From NCBI GenBank assembly GCA_004554165.1, contig SFNQ01000011.1, forward strand, positions 1-61,632: a DNA stretch of 61,632 bases. The letters run 5' to 3'. Numbering within the stretch: the stretch's first letter is position 1; every line of letters begins with the position of its first letter. The notes beneath the pieces were generated by a model. It was not told the DNA's origin. It did no database searches and was given only the letters and a program-made list of their open reading frames with translations. Positions 17,261 to 26,361 of the stretch are shown in pieces. A program made the position numbers and the translations under genes. The DNA is from Clostridiales bacterium (GTDB lineage: Bacteria > Bacillota > Clostridia > Christensenellales > CAG-138).

Positions 17261-18538
17261 ATGAGTTTGGCTTATCAGGCGCCGAAGGGTACGCGCGATG
17301 TGCTGCCGGAGGAGAGTTACCGCTGGCAGTATATCGAAGGCCTGATTCGGGACATTACAAAGAAATATGGGCTGCTGGAAGCACGCACGCCCGTGTTTGA
17401 ACACACGGAGCTCTTTTTGCGCGGCGTGGGCAAGACCACGGACATTGTGCAGAAGGAGATGTATACCTTTCTGGACAAGGGCGAGCGTTCCATTACGCTG
17501 AAACCGGAGGGCACGGCGGGCATCGTCCGCCTGTTTGTGGAGCACAACCTCTATGGCGAAGCGCAGCCGACCAAGATGTACTACCTGAACAATCCGGTGT
17601 TCCGTTACGAACGGCCCCAGGCTGGCCGCCTTCGCGAGCACCATCAGTTCGGCGTGGAAATTTTTGGCGCGCCGCGCCCGAGCGCGGATGCGGAGTGCAT
17701 CGCCATTGTGCTCGAGCTGCTGGAGCGGGTGGGGCTTTCCGGGCTCGCCGTCCGGCTCAACAGCATCGGCTGTCCGAACTGCCGCCCGAAATATCAGCAG
17801 GCGCTCCGCGCTTACCTGAAGGACAACTACGATGCGCTGTGCGAAACCTGTAAAACGCGCTATGAGCTGAACCCGCTGCGCATTCTGGACTGCAAGACGC
17901 CCGCCTGCCAGGCGCTGCTCGCCAGCGCTCCGGTCATCGGCGATTTCCTTTGCGACGATTGCCGCAGTCACATGGAAGAGCTCCAGGCGCTTCTGACGTT
18001 GATGAACATCCGCTATGAGATCACGCCGACGCTGGTGCGCGGGCTTGACTATTATACCAAAACCGTCTTTGAGGTGTTTTCCGACCGGATCGGCTCCCAG
18101 GGCGCGATCTGCGGCGGCGGACGCTATGACGGTCTCGTCCAGGAGCTGGGCGGCCCGCCCTGCCCGGGCGTAGGCTTTGGTCTTGGTATGGAACGGCTGC
18201 TGCTGCTGATGCAGGAATCCGGCGTGGAGGTTCCGCGCCCCCGACGCTACGATCTCTACCTTGCCGGGCTTGGCTGCGAAGCGGGGCGCTTTGCCTTTGG
18301 CCTCGCGCAGGGGCTAAGACAGCTCGGCCTTTGCGCGGAGACGGACCATGTGGGGCGCAGCGCCAAGGCGCAGCTCAAATATGCGGACAAGGCCGGCGCG
18401 CGCTATGTGCTGGTCATTGGCGACGACGAGCTGCAAAAGCGCGAGGCGGTTCTCAAGGATTTACGCGGCGGCGAAAGTAAAAGCATTGCGCTTAACGCTG
18501 CTGCGGTGTATCAGGCGATCACGCAGGAGGAAGAATAA
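17261..18538 (+). CDS. hisS: Histidyl-tRNA synthetase
   Basis: HisRS charges tRNA-His. The 425-aa class II synthetase has motif 1 near the N terminus (KGTRDVLPEES) and motif 2 (FRYERPQAGRLREHHQFGVE). The HisA/HisB signatures GLDYYTKTVFE and GGGRYDGL precede the C-terminal anticodon-binding domain. GGAGGG directly upstream supports 17261; TTG at 17267 is a possible alternative. It is controlled by the T-box leader and runs into aspS after 2 bp. Confidence 0.96.
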   Translation: MSLAYQAPKGTRDVLPEESYRWQYIEGLIRDITKKYGLLEARTPVFEHTELFLRGVGKTTDIVQKEMYTFLDKGERSITLKPEGTAGIVRLFVEHNLYGEAQPTKMYYLNNPVFRYERPQAGRLREHHQFGVEIFGAPRPSADAECIAIVLELLERVGLSGLAVRLNSIGCPNCRPKYQQALRAYLKDNYDALCETCKTRYELNPLRILDCKTPACQALLASAPVIGDFLCDDCRSHMEELQALLTLMNIRYEITPTLVRGLDYYTKTVFEVFSDRIGSQGAICGGGRYDGLVQELGGPPCPGVGFGLGMERLLLLMQESGVEVPRPRRYDLYLAGLGCEAGRFAFGLAQGLRQLGLCAETDHVGRSAKAQLKYADKAGARYVLVIGDDELQKREAVLKDLRGGESKSIALNAAAVYQAITQEEE

Positions 18539-18540
18539 CG

Positions 18541-20331
18541 ATGGGAGAACTATTGCAAGGTTGGAAACGAAGCTGCTATTGCACGGAGCTTTCCGCAGCA
18601 AACGTAGGCGAGACCGTTACGCTTATGGGCTGGACAAACGTGCGGCGCGATCTTGGTGCGCTCATCTTCGTGCAGCTGCGCGACCGCAGCGGCCTCATCC
18701 AGGTGGTGTTTGATTCCAGTACGCTGTCCAAAGCGGATTTTGACCGCGCGTCCACCATCCGCTCGGAGTTTGTGCTGGCCGTGCGGGGAGAGCTGGTCGC
18801 AAGGACGGGCAGCATGGTCAATCCCAACATGAAAACCGGCGAGGTTGAGGTACTGGTGCGCGAGTTCAAGATTTTGAGTGCGAGCGAAACACCGCCGATC
18901 GACGTTGACGACAATTGCAACGCAAACGAAGCCCTCCGCCTCAAGTACCGCTATCTTGATCTGCGGCGGCCATGCATGCAGAAAAACCTGATGATGCGGC
19001 ATCAGATCGCTTTTTGCGCGCGGCGGTTCTTTGCCGAGAACGGGTTTTTCGAAATCGAAACGCCGATCCTCACCAACAGCACGCCCGAAGGCGCGCGGGA
19101 CTATCTCGTGCCGAGCCGCGTGCACCCCGGCTCCTTCTATGCGCTGCCGCAGAGCCCGCAGCTGTTCAAGCAGCTTCTCATGCTCTCGGGGTATGACCGC
19201 TATATGCAGATTGCCCGCTGCTTCCGCGACGAGGATCTGCGCGCGGATCGCCAGCCGGACTTTACGCAGATCGACCTTGAGATGTCCTTCGTCGAGGAGG
19301 AGGATGTCATGGAGGTCAACGAGCGCTTCCTGCAGCGGCTGTTTCAAGAAACGCTGGGCGTGGAGATATCGCTGCCGCTGCCACGGCTTCCGTACGATCA
19401 GGCCATGTCGCGCTACGGCTCGGACAAACCGGATACGCGCTTTGGGCTGGAGCTGTGCGATCTTTCGGACCTTGTAGCGAATACGGGCTTTTCGGTCTTC
19501 CAAAATGCGTTGAAGAATGGCGGCAGCGTGCGCTGCATCAATGTCAAGGGACACAGCGCGGACTTTTCGCGCAAGGAGATCGACGCGCTTGGCGAATTCG
19601 TCAAGACCTACCGCGCCAAGGGCCTCGCCTGGATCAACGCAAAGCCGGACGGACTGCAATCTCCCATTGCCAAATTCCTTACGGAGGAGGAGATGGCCGC
19701 GGTGCTTGCCCGTGCAAACGTCGAAACCGGGGACATCGTGTTCATCGTTGCGGATGCAAACGACATTGTTTTCGCCTCCCTGGGCGCGTTGCGCTGCAAG
19801 CTGGCGGACAAGCTGAAGCTGATCCCGGAAGGCAAGTACAACCTGCTCTGGGTGACGGACTTTCCGCTGCTCGAGTGGAACGAGGAGGCAAACCGCTATG
19901 TCGCCATGCACCATCCCTTCACAAGCCCGAAGGATGAGGATCTCGACAAGCTGGAAAGCGATCCGGGCAGCGTGCGGGCAAAGGCCTATGATATCGTTCT
20001 GAACGGCGTGGAGATCGGCGGCGGTTCCATCCGGATTCATTCCAACGAATTGCAGCAGCGTATGTTCGCTGCCATCGGTTTTACCAAAGAGCAGGCGCAG
20101 AAGCGCTTCGGTTATCTGCTGGATGCGTTCCGCTTCGGCCCGCCGCCGCATGGCGGATTGGCCTATGGGCTCGACCGTCTTGCCATGCTCATCTGCGGCA
20201 CCAGCAATATCCGGGATGTGATTGCCTTCCCCAAGGTTCAGAACGCATCCTGCCCCCTGACCGGCGCGCCGTACCCCGTGGATGAAAAACAGCTCGAAGA
20301 GCTGCACATCCGCTGCGTTACGGACGAATGA
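18541..20331 (+). CDS. aspS: Aspartyl-tRNA synthetase
   Basis: This is a bacterial-type class II AspRS (596 aa) with an N-terminal OB anticodon-binding fold (about 15-105), the motif 2 region (CFRDEDLRADRQPDFTQID), the GAD insertion (about 290-410) and motif 3 (GLAYGLDRL). Whether it charges only tRNA-Asp or also tRNA-Asn cannot be judged here. It is cotranscribed with hisS, a common Firmicute pair, and overlaps the next gene by ATGA. Confidence 0.96.
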   Translation: MGELLQGWKRSCYCTELSAANVGETVTLMGWTNVRRDLGALIFVQLRDRSGLIQVVFDSSTLSKADFDRASTIRSEFVLAVRGELVARTGSMVNPNMKTGEVEVLVREFKILSASETPPIDVDDNCNANEALRLKYRYLDLRRPCMQKNLMMRHQIAFCARRFFAENGFFEIETPILTNSTPEGARDYLVPSRVHPGSFYALPQSPQLFKQLLMLSGYDRYMQIARCFRDEDLRADRQPDFTQIDLEMSFVEEEDVMEVNERFLQRLFQETLGVEISLPLPRLPYDQAMSRYGSDKPDTRFGLELCDLSDLVANTGFSVFQNALKNGGSVRCINVKGHSADFSRKEIDALGEFVKTYRAKGLAWINAKPDGLQSPIAKFLTEEEMAAVLARANVETGDIVFIVADANDIVFASLGALRCKLADKLKLIPEGKYNLLWVTDFPLLEWNEEANRYVAMHHPFTSPKDEDLDKLESDPGSVRAKAYDIVLNGVEIGGGSIRIHSNELQQRMFAAIGFTKEQAQKRFGYLLDAFRFGPPPHGGLAYGLDRLAMLICGTSNIRDVIAFPKVQNASCPLTGAPYPVDEKQLEELHIRCVTDE

Positions 20332-20750
20332 GCAGCCAGACGCTGCATACCGGTACGGTCGTTGCGCTTTGCGGCGACCGTGCCGTGATACGGTTTTCGC
20401 GCAGCCCCATGTGCAAGCACTGCGGCGCATGCTTTGCCGCCGGAGAAACGGAGATGGAGACGAGCGTGGAGAACACCCTGCGCGCAGAGGTGGGGGAGCG
20501 CGTTGCCGTAGAACTGCCGCCCAGGCGTCTGCTCAAGGCAAGCGTTCTCGCCTATGCGCTCCCGCTTGCTGCCCTGCTGCTGGGGCTTTTGCTCGGCAGC
20601 TCCTGGGGTGAGGTGCCGGCGATTGTTCTGGGCCTTTGCTGCTGCGCGTTGGCCTATGTGCTGCTGCGCATACTGGACAGAAAGTTTTCCCGGGCGCGTA
20701 CCTTTGAACCGCGTATGCTGCAACGGGTCAATTCAACAGAGGAGGAATAG
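20328..20750 (+). CDS. rseC: SoxR-reducing system protein, RseC/MucC family
   Basis: This 140-aa membrane protein has an N-terminal soluble part with a CKHCGAC cysteine cluster (near residues 29-35) and two transmembrane helices (about 70-90 and 94-114), the RseC architecture. RseC proteins often accompany Rnf electron-transport genes; none is visible here. Family assignment is good, function inferred. The start overlaps the aspS stop, and trxA follows after 5 bp, suggesting a redox pair at the end of a translation operon. Confidence 0.8.
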   Translation: MSSQTLHTGTVVALCGDRAVIRFSRSPMCKHCGACFAAGETEMETSVENTLRAEVGERVAVELPPRRLLKASVLAYALPLAALLLGLLLGSSWGEVPAIVLGLCCCALAYVLLRILDRKFSRARTFEPRMLQRVNSTEEE

Positions 20751-20755
20751 AAGCA

Positions 20756-21070
20756 ATGGCTATGGAGTTTACTGCGGAAAATTTTGATTCTACACTGCAA
20801 TCCGGCGTTCCGGTGCTGGTCGATTTCTGGGCGCCCTGGTGCGGTCCCTGCCGCATGGTCGGTCCCTTCATCGAGGAGCTTGCGCGGGAGTATCAGGGTA
20901 AGGCTGTTGTAGGCAAGGTCAATGTGGACGAGCAACCGACTATTGCGGCGCGCTACGGCGTCGCGACCATTCCAACAATACTGATCTTCGTCAACGGCGA
21001 GATTGTGGAAAAGGCTGTCGGCGCCAGACCAAAGGCCGCCTTTGCCGAGATGCTTGAAAAACACCTGTAG
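20756..21070 (+). CDS. trxA: Thioredoxin
   Basis: Thioredoxin reduces disulfides in cytoplasmic proteins. The 104-aa product has the WCGPC active site (near residues 29-33), the cis-Pro loop (VATIPT) and the usual length. GAGGAG lies just upstream. It is cotranscribed with rseC and probably glyA. Confidence 0.95.
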   Translation: MAMEFTAENFDSTLQSGVPVLVDFWAPWCGPCRMVGPFIEELAREYQGKAVVGKVNVDEQPTIAARYGVATIPTILIFVNGEIVEKAVGARPKAAFAEMLEKHL

Positions 21071-21102
21071 GACAAACGCCGGTTGAAAGCGAGGAGCGGA
21101 CC

Positions 21103-22341
21103 ATGTTCTCCCATGAATATCTGAAATCCATCGACCCGGAGCTGTCGCTCTACATGGAGCAGGAGCTGGGCCGCCAGCGCGATCACATTGAGCTGATTGC
21201 GTCGGAGAATTTTGTTTCGCCTGCCGTGATGGCGGCCATGGGCAGTCATCTCACAAACAAGTACGCGGAGGGCTACCCTGCAAAGCGATATTATGGCGGC
21301 TGCGAGTTTGTGGACGAGGTGGAGCGCCTCGCCATCCGGCGCGCAAAATCGCTGTTTCATGCCGAGCATGCCAATGTCCAGCCCCACTCCGGCGTACAGG
21401 CGAACATGGCGGCTTATGCTGCGCTCGTGCAGATTGGCGATACGATTCTTGCCATGGATCTGGCACACGGCGGCCATCTGTCGCACGGCAGCCCTGTGAG
21501 CGAAAGCGGAAGAAAATACAATTTTATCGCCTATGGCGTGAAGCGCGAAACGGAGACCATCGACTATGAGGCGCTGGAGGCGCTTGCAAAGGAGCATCGG
21601 CCCAAGCTGATTGTCGCCGGCGCCTCCGCCTATCCGCGCCTGATCGATTTTCGGCGGATTTCCGGGATTGCGCAGGAGGTAGGCGCGTATTTCATGGTTG
21701 ATATGGCGCACATCGCTGGCCTGGTTGCCGCCGGCGAGCATCCCAGCCCGATCCCCTATGCGGATGTGGTCACGTCCACAACGCACAAGACGCTGCGCGG
21801 GCCCCGCGGCGGGTTGATTCTCTGCAAGGAGGCTCTGCGCTCCCAGATCGACCGCGCTGTATTCCCGGGTATGCAGGGCGGCCCGCTGATGCACGTCATC
21901 GCGGCAAAGGCGCTCTGCTTTGGCGAGGCGCTGACCCCCGAATTTAAAGCCTACCAGCAGCAGGTGAGGAAAAATGCAAGCGCGCTGGCAGCGGGGCTTA
22001 CGAAGAACGGCCTGCGGCTTGTGGCCGGGGGAACGGACACACATCTGATGCTTGCGGATCTTACGGAAACCGGCATGACCGGTAACGACGCGCAGATGTT
22101 GCTTGACCGCGCAAACATTACCGCCAACCGCAATGCCATTCCCTTTGAAAAGCGCAGCAAGTTTCTTGCAAGCGGCGTCCGCTTCGGAACGCCCGCCGTC
22201 ACAACGAGAGGCATGCGGGAAACGGAGATGACGCAGATTGCAGATCTGATCGGGCAACTCCTGCGCGAGGGCGACAGAGCGGTTTCCGCCGTACAGAATG
22301 CGGTTCTCGGGCTTTGCGAGCAATTTCCCTTATATGAGTAG
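21103..22341 (+). CDS. glyA: Serine hydroxymethyltransferase
   Basis: GlyA interconverts serine and glycine with transfer of a C1 unit to tetrahydrofolate. It is PLP-dependent and cytoplasmic. The 412-aa product has the PLP-lysine segment TTHKTLRGPRGG, the N-terminal ELIASEN and YAEGYPAKRYYGGCE motifs, and normal length. It starts 32 bp after trxA and ends at a terminator. Confidence 0.97.
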   Translation: MFSHEYLKSIDPELSLYMEQELGRQRDHIELIASENFVSPAVMAAMGSHLTNKYAEGYPAKRYYGGCEFVDEVERLAIRRAKSLFHAEHANVQPHSGVQANMAAYAALVQIGDTILAMDLAHGGHLSHGSPVSESGRKYNFIAYGVKRETETIDYEALEALAKEHRPKLIVAGASAYPRLIDFRRISGIAQEVGAYFMVDMAHIAGLVAAGEHPSPIPYADVVTSTTHKTLRGPRGGLILCKEALRSQIDRAVFPGMQGGPLMHVIAAKALCFGEALTPEFKAYQQQVRKNASALAAGLTKNGLRLVAGGTDTHLMLADLTETGMTGNDAQMLLDRANITANRNAIPFEKRSKFLASGVRFGTPAVTTRGMRETEMTQIADLIGQLLREGDRAVSAVQNAVLGLCEQFPLYE

Positions 22342-22409
22342 ACCTTTTCCGTTTTGACAGAGCTGTTTGTGTTCATACAGGACTGGGACGGAGGCGTTCG
22401 GCCCGTTAA

Positions 22410-22445
22410 GGAGTGAGGAACGGTAATCTTCACTCCCTTTTTTGT
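22410..22445 (+). terminator. Terminator after glyA
   Basis: GGAGTGA (22410-22416) pairs with TCACTCC (22430-22436), followed by CTTTTTTGTTTT. It closes the hisS-glyA transcription unit. Confidence 0.75.
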
Positions 22446-23017
22446 TTTGCCGCGAAAGGGGCCGGGAGGTCGATGGCGCACTAATTCACGGAAACGGAGA
22501 ATGATCGTTGGCTTGTTCCGGAACCGCCGAAATCCTTTTTGTTCCTGCTTCTATTGGCACCCCCTTTCGGCTTTTGCTTCCGGCATTGGGCCTGTTTATG
22601 AATCTGGAGCGCCTGCGCAGCAGCAGTCGGCGCATCGTCCACGGCAGCCGGATGGACCCTGAATGACTCTGTGCGCTTTGGCTCTGGCGGACCTGCGGAA
22701 TAGGAACGTTGTGTCCGAATTTTGCGGGAGCAGGGCGTTCGGCTGGGTGCAAAAATGGCGAGATTGACACGCGGGAAAAGCAGGCTGCGCCTACGCCGCA
22801 TTTTGCCATCCGGGCATGGAATCCCGTAGGAGCGTATGCAATGCGGCCCTTTTGGCCGGCAACTCGCTTTGAGCGCCCCCCCCGATTCCGCTTTCCTGCC
22901 AGTTTCCGGCTGCCGCCATAACAGGGCGCCTGATTGATAAAGGGCTTTCGACATTATCATGTTTGCCCGGCGCGCCGCTTTTTTTTCTGTGCAGCAAGAC
23001 GATCATGCGTAATGTTG
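22446..23017. other. Spacer of about 570 bp without recognised gene
   Basis: The stretch between the glyA terminator and the iscR promoter has short open frames on both strands. Their amino-acid content (Arg/Pro/Ser-rich, no domain, no ribosome-binding sites) looks non-coding. I see no rRNA, tRNA or clear small-RNA fold by eye. A C8 homopolymer lies near 22876. It may be a decayed gene or an unrecognised RNA. Confidence 0.4.
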
Positions 23018-23074
23018 TTGACAGAAACGCAAACTCATGTTAGAGTATCCAAAGAAAGGCGACTAAAATAGTCG
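23018..23074 (+). promoter_or_regulatory. iscR promoter with palindromic operator
   Basis: TTGACA (23018-23023), 17 bp and TAGAGT (23041-23046) form the promoter. Downstream, CGACTA-AAA-TAGTCG (23060-23074) is a perfect 6-bp-arm palindrome located about 10 bp before the iscR start, near the expected transcript start. It is well placed for autorepression by the Rrf2-family regulator encoded next. Confidence 0.65.
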
Positions 23075-23083
23075 GGATTAAAA

Positions 23084-23533
23084 ATGAAGCTATCGACCAG
23101 AAGCCGTTATGGCTTGAAAGCTGTTGTTGATCTTGCTGTCGCGTATGGAGAAGGGCCGGTGCCCCTGCCCGTACTTGCGGCCGCGCAGAGCGTTTCGGAG
23201 GCGTACCTGGAGCAGTTGCTCCGTCTGCTGCGCAGCAGCGGCGTTGTGAAAACCGTTCGCGGCGCTTCAGGTGGTTATGCGCTTTGCTGCGCGCCGGAAA
23301 CGCTTTCCGTTGGCAGGGTGCTCAAAATTCTGGAGGGCGGGACCGCGCTGACAGATTGCGTCGCGACGGATGGCAGAGGCTGCGAAAACGCCTGCGTCTG
23401 TTCCGCGCGTCCGCTGTTTTTAAAGCTTCAGTCGAAGATTGACAGTGTTTTGAACGATACCAGTGTTTTTGATCTGGCAAAGGATTATATTGAACAAAAA
23501 AGGCGGATTGAACATGAAAAAGGTCTATCTTGA
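23084..23533 (+). CDS. iscR: Rrf2-family Fe-S cluster regulator (IscR-like)
   Basis: The 149-aa product has the Rrf2 winged helix (SRYGLKAVVDLA, then SEAYLEQLLRLLRSSGVVKTVRG) and a Cys triad (CVATDGRGCENACVC, about residues 90-104) that could bind a [2Fe-2S] cluster. It heads iscS-iscU, so it most likely senses Fe-S status and controls cluster assembly. CymR-type cysteine regulators lack the Cys triad. The 3' end overlaps iscS by about 20 bp. Confidence 0.88.
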   Translation: MKLSTRSRYGLKAVVDLAVAYGEGPVPLPVLAAAQSVSEAYLEQLLRLLRSSGVVKTVRGASGGYALCCAPETLSVGRVLKILEGGTALTDCVATDGRGCENACVCSARPLFLKLQSKIDSVLNDTSVFDLAKDYIEQKRRIEHEKGLS

Positions 23534-24686
23534 CAATGCGGCGACTACCAGGGTGAGGGACGAGGTCATCTCCGCCATGTTGCCCTACTTTACGGAATAC
23601 TATGGGAACCCTTCGAGTCTGCATCTGTTTGCGCGGGAAGCCGCTAAGGGGCTGGATGCGGCGCGCGCGCAGGTTGCTGCCGCGCTGAATGCAACGCCGC
23701 AGGAGATCGTTTTTACCGGCGGCGGCAGCGAAGGCGACAATATGGTGCTGCGCGGCATTGCGCGAGCCTATCAAAAGCAGGGTGCGCATATCATTACAAG
23801 CGCGGTCGAGCACCATGCGGTGCTGCACACGCTGGAAGCGCTGGAGAAGGAACAGGGCCTGTCCGTCACCTACCTCCCTGTGGATGAATATGGCCGGGTA
23901 AGCGCGGCTCAGGTAGAGCAGGCCATTCGTCCGGATACGATATTGGTTTCCATCATGTTTGCCAACAATGAGGTCGGCACCATTATGCCTGTTGAGGAAA
24001 TTGGCCGCGTGTGCAGAGCGCACAAGGTACTGTTCCACACCGATGCGGTGCAGGCGGTGGGCCATGTTCCGATTGACGTAGAGGCGATGCATATCGATCT
24101 GCTGTCGCTTTCCGCACACAAATTCCACGGCCCCAAAGGGGTTGGCGCGCTGTATGTGAGAAAAGGCGTCAGGCTTCCTGCGCTCATCACCGGCGGCGGG
24201 CAGGAGCGGAAAAAACGTGCTGGCACGGAGAATGTTCCCGGCATCGTTGGCATGGGCGTGGCAATTGAGCTGGCCGTTGCCGAGCTTGCAGAGAATACGA
24301 AAGCCATGTGCGCATTGCGCGACAGATTGATTTCCGGTATGGAGGCCCGGATTCCGGAGATCAAGCTCAACGGCCACCGCAGCCAACGGTTGCCCAACAA
24401 CGTCAATTTCAGCATCCGCTATATCGAGGGGGAGTCCATCCTTCTGATGCTCGATCTCAACGGCATCGCCGCATCCAGCGGCTCTGCCTGCACCTCAGGT
24501 TCGCTGGATCCCTCGCATGTGCTGCTCGCCATGGGCCTGACGCATGAGGTTGCGCACGGCTCGCTCCGGCTTACCCTCTCCAGATATACCACGCCGGAGG
24601 AAATCGACTATGTACTCGAAATCCTGCCGCCGATTATTGAAAAACTGCGCGCAATGTCGCCACTCTATCAAGGAGGACAAAACTGA
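23514..24686 (+). CDS. iscS: Cysteine desulfurase
   Basis: A PLP enzyme that takes sulfur from cysteine and passes it as a persulfide to the scaffold protein. The 390-aa product has the PLP-lysine segment SAHKFHGPKG and the catalytic-Cys loop SSGSACTSGS (Cys near residue 325), and begins MKKVYLDNAATT. The start at 23514 follows a GGCGG site inside the iscR 3' end. It overlaps iscU by 1 bp. Confidence 0.95.
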   Translation: MKKVYLDNAATTRVRDEVISAMLPYFTEYYGNPSSLHLFAREAAKGLDAARAQVAAALNATPQEIVFTGGGSEGDNMVLRGIARAYQKQGAHIITSAVEHHAVLHTLEALEKEQGLSVTYLPVDEYGRVSAAQVEQAIRPDTILVSIMFANNEVGTIMPVEEIGRVCRAHKVLFHTDAVQAVGHVPIDVEAMHIDLLSLSAHKFHGPKGVGALYVRKGVRLPALITGGGQERKKRAGTENVPGIVGMGVAIELAVAELAENTKAMCALRDRLISGMEARIPEIKLNGHRSQRLPNNVNFSIRYIEGESILLMLDLNGIAASSGSACTSGSLDPSHVLLAMGLTHEVAHGSLRLTLSRYTTPEEIDYVLEILPPIIEKLRAMSPLYQGGQN

Positions 24687-25060
24687 TGTATTCCGAAAAG
24701 GTATTGGATCATTTTCAAAACCCGCGCAATGTGGGCGAATTACAGGATGCAAACGGGGTCGGCATGGTTGGAAACGCAAAATGCGGCGATATCATGCAGA
24801 TGTTTATCCGCGTCAATGAGGATGAGATCATCGAGGATGTGAGCTTCAAAACCTTTGGCTGCGGCGCGGCGGTAGCGACCTCGTCCATGGCGACTGAGAT
24901 GATCAAAGGAAAATCTGTAGATGAGGCGCTCCAGCTTTCCAACGCCGCCGTTGTGGAGGCGCTTGAAGGATTGCCGCCGCAAAAAATTCACTGCTCCGTG
25001 CTTGCGGAAGAAGCCGTTAAAGCAGCGGTTGAGGACTATCGAAAGCGCAAGGCGCAGTAA
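24686..25060 (+). CDS. iscU: Fe-S cluster assembly scaffold IscU/NifU
   Basis: The 124-aa scaffold on which [2Fe-2S] clusters are built. The three ligand Cys are present: NAKCGD (near 33), FGCGAA (near 58) and IHCSVLA (near 102), with an Asp next to the first Cys as in IscU. It is coupled to iscS. No hscA/hscB or ferredoxin follows, as in other Clostridia. Confidence 0.94.
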   Translation: MYSEKVLDHFQNPRNVGELQDANGVGMVGNAKCGDIMQMFIRVNEDEIIEDVSFKTFGCGAAVATSSMATEMIKGKSVDEALQLSNAAVVEALEGLPPQKIHCSVLAEEAVKAAVEDYRKRKAQ

Positions 25061-25138
25061 GAATTTTCCCTAGGATACTTTGCTTTCCATTGCAGATACT
25101 AGTTTTGCAGCACAGCAGTGAAAGGCGAGGTGAAAGGC

Positions 25139-25309
25139 ATGAAGACGGTTGCAATGGGTCTTGGCGTGATTGCGGGCGCTGCAATTACGCTGTCGGTTGT
25201 AAACTCCCTGTATCCCGATGTCCCGCGCCGTATGATGCGGGATGGCCGCCGTATGGTGCGAAACACGCGGCGGAGGATTTGTGGTCTTGGTGAAATGATC
25301 GCGAAGTGA
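25139..25309 (+). CDS. Small single-pass membrane protein, unrecognised
   Basis: A 56-aa peptide with one N-terminal hydrophobic helix (about residues 3-22) and a strongly basic tail rich in Arg and Met (RRMMRDGRRMVRNTRRR). GGCGAGG and AAGG lie upstream of ATG 25139. Similar short basic membrane peptides follow iscU in some Clostridia, but I cannot assign a family. It ends just before a terminator. Confidence 0.55.
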   Translation: MKTVAMGLGVIAGAAITLSVVNSLYPDVPRRMMRDGRRMVRNTRRRICGLGEMIAK

Positions 25310-25314
25310 TTCAA

Positions 25315-25349
25315 GGAGCCGGAAGCGCCAGCTTTCGGCTCCGGTTTTT
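25315..25349 (+). terminator. Terminator after the isc operon
   Basis: GGAGCCGGAAGC (25315-25326) pairs with GCTTTCGGCTCC (25331-25342) with one G-T pair and a GCCA loop, followed by GGTTTTT. Confidence 0.8.
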
Positions 25350-25395
25350 CCGCGCATTGTGCGCCTCGGAAACGCTTTGCGCTGGAAAGAAAGAC

Positions 25396-25424
25396 TTGAC
25401 GCGATTTCGTGGAACAGATAAAAT
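25396..25424 (+). promoter_or_regulatory. yajC promoter
   Basis: TTGACG (25396-25401), 17 bp and TAAAAT (25419-25424), 41 bp upstream of yajC. Confidence 0.7.
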
Positions 25425-25464
25425 AGATAAAAATAGTCAACACAGCACGAAAGGTAATTGAACA

Positions 25465-25791
25465 ATGAACGCAGACTTCATGAACGGCGTAGGTTCCTTT
25501 TTCTCCAGCTACGGTTTGCTGATTATCCTCTTGATCGCCATGTTCGCGATTATGATTATCCCGCAGCGCAGGCGCGACAAGAAGGTGAAGGAAATGCTTT
25601 CCGCGCTCAAGCCGGGCGATCGCGTTCGCACCATCGGCGGCATCTATGGCACCATCAGCTCCATCCGCGACGATGTGGTCGTCCTTGCGGTCGGACCGGA
25701 AAAGGTCAAGCTCGTCTTTGCACGCGGCGCCATCTCCCAGGTGGAGGATGCCGGGGTTGAGAACACCATGGAGGATACGGTCAAGGAATAA
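25465..25791 (+). CDS. yajC: Preprotein translocase subunit YajC
   Basis: YajC associates with SecDF and assists protein export at the membrane. The 108-aa product has one N-terminal transmembrane helix (about 15-33), the IIPQRRRDKK junction and the LKPGDRVRTIGGIYGTI beta motif of the family. secD/secF do not follow here; a terminator closes the gene. Confidence 0.93.
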   Translation: MNADFMNGVGSFFSSYGLLIILLIAMFAIMIIPQRRRDKKVKEMLSALKPGDRVRTIGGIYGTISSIRDDVVVLAVGPEKVKLVFARGAISQVEDAGVENTMEDTVKE

Positions 25792-25832
25792 TCCGGCTCT
25801 GATGCCTTTTGACAAAAAATGCATGCTTATGC

Positions 25833-25868
25833 TATTCCCGGTGCAGGCGCACCGGGAATATTTTTTTT
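25833..25868 (+). terminator. Terminator after yajC
   Basis: A perfect 12-bp stem, TATTCCCGGTGC (25833-25844) with GCACCGGGAATA (25849-25860), an AGGC loop and eight T residues. Confidence 0.92.
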
Positions 25869-25902
25869 GCCTCGGTATTATGATATACAACGGAGGTGCA
25901 AC

Positions 25903-26331
25903 ATGAGAAAACAGAGAAAGTCCTCAAAAAAAGAGAGTGGATCGCTCGGCACGCAGGCGCTTTTCTGCATTCGTGCCGCGATGCTTTCCTGCATCGTTAC
26001 CGCGGTGCTGATTCTCGTGCTCGCTCTGCTGCTCAAGTGGAGCCTTGTGCCCCTTTCCTCAGTCCGCCTGATCAATACAATCATCAAATCGATCTGCGCC
26101 TGCACTGCCGGCTTTTTGTGCGCAAGACGCATTTCAAGGCGCGCCTATCTGTTTGGCGGACTGGGCGGGATGCTGTATATCGTAATGGCCTACCTGATCT
26201 TTGCGCTGATCGAGCGTTCGTTCTCGCTGGACTGGCACATGGTTTCCGATCTGGCGCTGGGGTTTGCCTGCGGCACCGGAACGGCAATCATATGCCGGCT
26301 TGCGCAGGATCTGCGGGAACAGGCTTCCTAA
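25903..26331 (+). CDS. TIGR04086-type four-helix membrane protein
   Basis: The 142-aa product has a basic N terminus (KQRKSSKKE) followed by about four transmembrane helices, with short Arg-rich loops (CARRISRRAY), matching the TIGR04086 family often found beside yajC in Clostridia. Function is unknown. CGGAGG at 25891-25896 fixes the start at 25903; a longer reading would run through the yajC terminator. Confidence 0.7.
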   Translation: MRKQRKSSKKESGSLGTQALFCIRAAMLSCIVTAVLILVLALLLKWSLVPLSSVRLINTIIKSICACTAGFLCARRISRRAYLFGGLGGMLYIVMAYLIFALIERSFSLDWHMVSDLALGFACGTGTAIICRLAQDLREQAS

Positions 26332-26361
26332 GAAAATCTGGAAGAACTGTCCCGCAAAAAC

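Noticed and set aside
18550..20430. A 626-codon minus-strand frame opposite aspS
   Set aside because: It mirrors the aspS codon pattern, has no ribosome-binding site and no recognisable family.
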